A stretch of 64,000 bases of DNA from Saccharothrix sp. S26 (GTDB lineage: Bacteria > Actinomycetota > Actinomycetes > Mycobacteriales > Pseudonocardiaceae), in assembly GCF_021390395.1 (NCBI RefSeq), contig NZ_JAJUWT010000030.1:1-64000 (forward strand), in the 5' to 3' direction. Position 1 is the stretch's first letter, and each line of letters starts with the position of its first letter. The position numbers and the translations under genes were made by a program. Under the pieces are notes generated by a model. The model worked only from the letters and a program-made list of their open reading frames with translations. It searched no databases and was not told the DNA's origin. Shown piece after piece: positions 60,644 to 64,000 of this stretch.

Positions 60644-61479
60644 CGCAGATCGAGCCGTTGACCCCGACCCTGGGCGCCCGGGTCACCGGGGTGGACCTCA
60701 ACGACATCCGCTCCACCTCGGCGGCCGCGCCGCTGCGGGCCGCCCTGGTCGAGCACAAGGTGCTGGTGTTCCCCGGCCAGTCGTTGACCCCGACCGCGCA
60801 CCGGGCGTTCGCCGGCGCGCTGGGCGAGCTGACGCCCGCGCACCCCGTCGTTCCCGGCCTGGACGCCGACCACCCCGAGATCTACGTCCTGGACGCGGGC
60901 GACGGCGGCAAGGCCCCGGTGTGGCACACCGACGTCACCTTCATGGCCCGCCCGCCGCTGGGGTCGGTGCTGCGGGCGGTCACGCTGCCGCCGAACGGTG
61001 GCGACACGTGCTGGACGGACCTGGAGGCGGCGTACTCGTCCCTGTCCGAGCCGCTGCGCGCGTTGGCGGACAAGCTGACCGCGCTGCACGACGGGCGCAA
61101 GGACTTCGAGGAGTACCTGCACGAACGGCTGGGCGGCGAGGGCAACACGTGGGAGGGGCGGCGCATCCGTTCGCTGGAGCCCGTGGAGCACCCCGTGGTG
61201 CGCGTGCACCCCGAGTCGGGCCGGCGCAGCCTGTTCGTCAACCCCGGCTTCACCACCCGGCTGCTGGGCGTGACGGAAGCGGAGAGCAAGGCCCTGCTGG
61301 ACGTCTTCTTCGCCGCCGTGGGACGACCGGAGTTCACCGTGCGCCACCGGTGGAGCGAGGGTGACGTGGTGGTCTGGGACAACCGGAGCACGGCGCACTA
61401 CGCGGTGGACGACTACGGCGACCAGCGCCGCGTGATGCACCGGATCACCCTGCGCGGCGACGTGCCGGTCGGCGTCTGA
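60640..61479 (+). CDS. tauD: TauD-family Fe(II)/2-oxoglutarate dioxygenase
   Basis: A 279-residue oxygenase of the TauD/TfdA family. The metal motif HxD is in VWHTDVTF near residue 95, the third ligand His in 'NRSTAHYAVDDYG' near 248, and the 2-oxoglutarate Arg in 'RRVMHRITLRG'. The start 'EPLTPTLGARVTGVDLND' matches TauD. It would release sulfite from taurine or another alkylsulfonate as a sulfur source, in line with the transporter operon. Related enzymes act on other substrates, so the exact sulfonate is not certain. GTG 60640 overlaps the ATPase stop. Confidence 0.85.
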   Translation: MTQIEPLTPTLGARVTGVDLNDIRSTSAAAPLRAALVEHKVLVFPGQSLTPTAHRAFAGALGELTPAHPVVPGLDADHPEIYVLDAGDGGKAPVWHTDVTFMARPPLGSVLRAVTLPPNGGDTCWTDLEAAYSSLSEPLRALADKLTALHDGRKDFEEYLHERLGGEGNTWEGRRIRSLEPVEHPVVRVHPESGRRSLFVNPGFTTRLLGVTEAESKALLDVFFAAVGRPEFTVRHRWSEGDVVVWDNRSTAHYAVDDYGDQRRVMHRITLRGDVPVGV

Positions 61480-61480
61480 C

Positions 61481-62020
61481 TCACTGCTCGCCGTCCTCGT
61501 CCTCCTCCTCTTCGTCGGCGTAGGGGCCGATGACGGCGAGGGCCGCCTCGCCCGCCGTGAAGGCGGAGAACAGGTCCGCCTCCGTCGCGGGTCCGTCCTG
61601 GACCAGGAGGACCACGGGCTGGTCGCCGTCCGCCGCGGCGGGGTCGAAGTCGGTGGCGATCCCGCGGCGCAGCAGGAGCACCCCGCCGTCGACCAGTGGC
61701 GCCGTGCGCAGCTCGGCCGCGGCGGCGGCCAGGTCCCCGCCGTACCGGGGCACCACGTCGTCCAGCACCTCGGGCGAGGTCAGCACGAGCACGCCCAGCC
61801 GGTCGCCGCCGCGCTCGTAGCGCAGCCCCAGGTCGAACGGGAGCAGGTAGAACACGCCCTCCTGAAGCTCGTGGCCCCGGTCCAGCAGGACGTTCACCAC
61901 CTGCTGACCGGGGTCGTCGGACGTCGGGTCGATCGCGATCAGGACCAGCTCGGCTTCGTCGTCCTCGCCGGTCTCCAGCGCGGGCACGACGGTGATCCAC
62001 ATCTGTTCGGCGTCACCCAT
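61481..62020 (-). CDS. hypothetical acidic protein
   Basis: A 179-residue protein I do not recognise. It is rich in Asp, Glu and Leu/Val strands, with two hydrophobic strand-like stretches (ELVLIAIDP, DRLGVLVLTSPEVL, 'PVVLLVQDG') and an acidic tail (DEEEEDEDGEQ). There is no signal peptide, membrane helix or cysteine-rich motif. It is convergent with tauD at a 1-nt gap and sits upstream of, and divergent from, the secreted BNR protein. Codon use and GC look normal, so it is probably a real gene. Confidence 0.7.
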   Translation of the reverse strand: MGDAEQMWITVVPALETGEDDEAELVLIAIDPTSDDPGQQVVNVLLDRGHELQEGVFYLLPFDLGLRYERGGDRLGVLVLTSPEVLDDVVPRYGGDLAAAAAELRTAPLVDGGVLLLRRGIATDFDPAAADGDQPVVLLVQDGPATEADLFSAFTAGEAALAVIGPYADEEEEDEDGEQ

Positions 62021-62060
62021 GCCGGTGATCCAAGCACCCGACCGGCCGTGAGCGGGGTTG

Positions 62061-62072
62061 TGAAACGTTTCA
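62061..62072. promoter_or_regulatory. LacI-type operator palindrome
   Basis: TGAAACGTTTCA is a perfect 12-bp palindrome 58 bp upstream of the secreted BNR-repeat protein. It has the central CG and A/T arms typical of sugar-responsive LacI-family operators in actinobacteria. No LacI gene is present in the window. Confidence 0.6.
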
Positions 62073-62129
62073 TTCCTGTGTCAGAGTCGTGGTCCGCCGC
62101 CCTCACCCACAACTCTGCCGAGGTCTTCG

Positions 62130-63524
62130 ATGAGGAAGGCACCACTCGCGGCGGCCGTCGTGCTGGCCGCGTCGCTGGCCCAGCCCGGGGTCGCGCACGC
62201 GGCACCGGGGGTCACCCTGTTGTCCGACACGCTGCTGGACCAGTCGGCGCTGTACTTCGTGTCCTACGACGGCCTGGTCAACAACAACGCGTTCCAGGAC
62301 GCCCTGATCACCTACAACGGCCACCAGTACGCGGCCTGGTACACGTCCAGCCGCAGCGCCGTGGTCGCGCGGCGGGCGTTGGGCGGGGCGTGGGAGAAGG
62401 CGGTGCTGCCGCACCAGTTGAGCACCAACGACTCGCACAACGTGATCTCGCTGGGCATCTCGCCCCAGGACGGCACGCTGCACGTCGCCATGGACACGCA
62501 CAACACGCGGGTCCACTACACGAAGTCGGTCGCGGGCCTGGCGTCGCAGCCGGGGTCGTTCGCGTGGTCGTCGTCGGTGTTCGGGTCCGTGCAGCGCACC
62601 CTGGGCGGCGTGGAGCTGGGCTCCATGACGTACCCCCAGTTCGTCGTCACGCCCGAGGGCGCGTTGCAGTTCAGCTACCGCACCGGCGGGTCCGGCAACG
62701 GGGTGAACGAGCTGGCCGAGTACGCCGGCGGGGCGTGGCGGCGGCTGGGCGCGTGGTCGTCGGCCACCGGCGACTACACGGGCCCGAACGGCGTGGTGTC
62801 CACTACCCGCAACATGTACCTGCACGGCCTGACCTACGACCGGAGGGGCCGGCTGCACGCGGCGTTCACCTGGCGTGAGGGCAACGCGGGCGTGTTGTGC
62901 GCCTCGGGCGGCCTGACCAACCACGACACCGGGTACGTCCACAGCGACGACCGGGGCCGGACGTGGCGCAACGCGGCGGGCGCGGTCGTCGGCACGACCG
63001 GCGGCACGCGGGTGTCGGTGAGCTCGCCGGGCCTGGTCGCCGACCCGCTGGACCCCAACCACGGCCTGATGAACCAGGAGGGCCAGGGCGCTGACTCGAC
63101 GGGCACGCCGCACGTGGTGATCAGCTACGTGCCGGGCAGGTTCACGCAGTGCGTCTCGAACTACGCCCAGCAGCGCACCCAGTACGGCCGCGCGTTCCAC
63201 GTCGTGCGGAACTCGAACGGCACGTGGACCAAGCGGGAGGTCCCGGTGCCGCCGGGCAGCACCCAGCGGACGAAGCTCGTGTTCGACCGCGCCGACAACG
63301 CCTACCTGGTGATGCCGCGCGGGCGGATCGTGTCGGCGAGCAAGGCCAGTGGGTGGACCGACTGGACCCTGGTGTTCGACCGGCCGGCCATGAACGCGTT
63401 CGGCGAGGTCAACGTGGACACGTCCAGGCTGGCGGTGGACGGCGTCCTGTCCTTGCAGTACCAGCAGCGCTCCAGCGGCACGACGCCGTCGCCGATCCGG
63501 GTGGCCGACTTCCGCCTGGGCTGA
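62130..63524 (+). CDS. secreted BNR-repeat (PF15892-type) polysaccharide-acting protein
   Basis: A 464-residue secreted protein with a signal peptide (RKAPLAAAVVLAASL, cleaved after AHA). The mature part is a beta-propeller of the BNR_4 kind, with repeats such as 'QDALITYNGHQYAAWYTS', 'NDSHNVISLGISPQDG', 'VHSDDRGRTWRNAAG' and 'HVVISYVPGRF'. The family includes secreted lyases that cleave rhamnose-glucuronate linkages in polysaccharides; the conserved His/Asn run in 'TNDSHNVIS' fits a catalytic site. Exact activity is inferred. A LacI-type palindrome upstream points to induction by the released sugar. Confidence 0.8.
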   Translation: MRKAPLAAAVVLAASLAQPGVAHAAPGVTLLSDTLLDQSALYFVSYDGLVNNNAFQDALITYNGHQYAAWYTSSRSAVVARRALGGAWEKAVLPHQLSTNDSHNVISLGISPQDGTLHVAMDTHNTRVHYTKSVAGLASQPGSFAWSSSVFGSVQRTLGGVELGSMTYPQFVVTPEGALQFSYRTGGSGNGVNELAEYAGGAWRRLGAWSSATGDYTGPNGVVSTTRNMYLHGLTYDRRGRLHAAFTWREGNAGVLCASGGLTNHDTGYVHSDDRGRTWRNAAGAVVGTTGGTRVSVSSPGLVADPLDPNHGLMNQEGQGADSTGTPHVVISYVPGRFTQCVSNYAQQRTQYGRAFHVVRNSNGTWTKREVPVPPGSTQRTKLVFDRADNAYLVMPRGRIVSASKASGWTDWTLVFDRPAMNAFGEVNVDTSRLAVDGVLSLQYQQRSSGTTPSPIRVADFRLG

Positions 63525-63560
63525 TCGCGCCCGTCCCGCGGGGCTCGCCCCCGCGGGACC

Positions 63561-64000
63561 TCAGTAGCCGACGTACCCGGTGCCCGCGCTGATGCCGACC
63601 AGGCCGGGGTGCCTGCCGAAGCCGCCGTAGCGGGCGTAGGTGTAGCGGACACCGGCGATGATGTTGTCCACCGGCGCGTAGATGTCGTCGTAACCCGGCA
63701 GCTTGTACGTCTGGAACGTCGGGTCGATGCACTGCATCAGGCCCTTGGACGGTGTGCCGCGGGCGGCGTTGGAGTCCCAGGTGTTGACGGCGTTCGGGTT
63801 GCCGTTGGACTCCTTGATGATGATCGTGTAGATCTCGTCGACGCTGCTCTCGTCGATCGCGGTGCCGTTGGCGGCCAGGACGGCGATCGCCTCGCGGATC
63901 CAGCCCTCGACCTGGCGCTGCTTGGGCGGCTTGCGCGCCTCCTCGGCCTCGCGCGCTTCCCGCGCCGCCTGCTCCTCGGCCGCCTTGCGCGCCGCGTAGC
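63561..64000 (-). CDS. lytic transglycosylase-like protein, 5' end outside window
   Basis: The C-terminal 145 codons are open to the window edge; the start lies beyond 64000. An Ala/Glu/Arg-rich helical stretch (ARKAAEEQAAREAREAEEA) leads into an SLT-type lysozyme domain: 'IIIKESNGNPNAVN' with the catalytic Glu, 'ARGTPSKGLMQCIDPTF', and 'VDNIIAGVRYTYARYGGFG'. It ends at TGA 63561-63563. The product is likely a secreted or cell-wall enzyme that cleaves peptidoglycan strands (resuscitation or cell-growth type). The N-terminal signal cannot be seen. Confidence 0.85.
   Translation of the reverse strand, partial: YAARKAAEEQAAREAREAEEARKPPKQRQVEGWIREAIAVLAANGTAIDESSVDEIYTIIIKESNGNPNAVNTWDSNAARGTPSKGLMQCIDPTFQTYKLPGYDDIYAPVDNIIAGVRYTYARYGGFGRHPGLVGISAGTGYVGY

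Noticed and set aside
58016..61479. Sulfonate transporter operon as part of the biosynthetic cluster
   Set aside because: It is separated by a terminator-like hairpin and 220 bp, and no step of the predicted pathway needs sulfonate uptake or a TauD-type enzyme.

Overview
The window is high-GC actinobacterial chromosome. GTG starts are common, genes are tightly packed with 4-nt stop/start overlaps, several secreted proteins carry twin-arginine signals, and one enzyme belongs to the F420-dependent class. The gene content suggests a Pseudonocardiales-type organism (Saccharothrix, Actinosynnema or Lentzea relatives). That genus-level guess is inference; no rRNA or tRNA gene is present to settle it.

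Region 1 (1-24,600) is accessory and housekeeping DNA with several broken genes. It holds a 5'-truncated haem peroxidase, a SAM methyltransferase, a frameshifted transglutaminase-like gene, a decayed AraC-type regulator, an EthA-like flavin monooxygenase and a leftward block (kinase-like protein, SDR, secreted glycoside hydrolase-like protein, alpha/beta hydrolase, EamA transporter). A divergent LysR regulator, DUF2243 protein, RecQ helicase, SSI-type protease inhibitor, sortase-type surface protein and large secreted S8 protease follow. The block ends with two beta-lactamase-like serine hydrolases: one shares a MerR operator with the adjacent merR gene, the other faces a two-component system.

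Region 2 (24,600-29,540) has visibly lower GC. It carries two adjacent genes with the same layout: TIR-like domain, linker, one membrane helix, beta-propeller-like C-terminus. The second has an intact-looking TIR active site; the first looks degenerate. This is the best candidate here for an undescribed, possibly defence-related system.

Region 3 (29,542-57,796) is a biosynthetic cluster read as pyrrolobenzodiazepine type (anthramycin/sibiromycin-like). The first operon encodes the 4-alkyl-L-proline route from tyrosine: haem tyrosine 3-hydroxylase, L-DOPA dioxygenase, gamma-glutamyltransferase-like C-C hydrolase, PhzF-like isomerase and F420-dependent reductase, led by a covalent-FAD-type oxidase. 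The second encodes a kynurenine route to a substituted anthranilate (tryptophan dioxygenase, formamidase, kynureninase, methyltransferase, and a kynurenine 3-monooxygenase at the far end) together with amino-sugar and glycosyl-transfer genes. Two NRPS proteins follow: A-PCP, whose adenylation pocket lacks the usual Asp, and C-A-PCP-reductase. Together they would condense the anthranilate with the proline analogue and release an aldehyde that closes to the diazepine imine. A UvrA-like protein and an MFS exporter are likely self-resistance, and an orphan atypical response regulator is the likely local regulator.

Region 4 (58,016-64,000) contains a sulfonate/taurine-type ABC transporter with a TauD-like dioxygenase, an unrecognised acidic protein, a secreted BNR-repeat protein behind a LacI-type palindrome, and the 3' part of a lytic transglycosylase-like gene running off the window.
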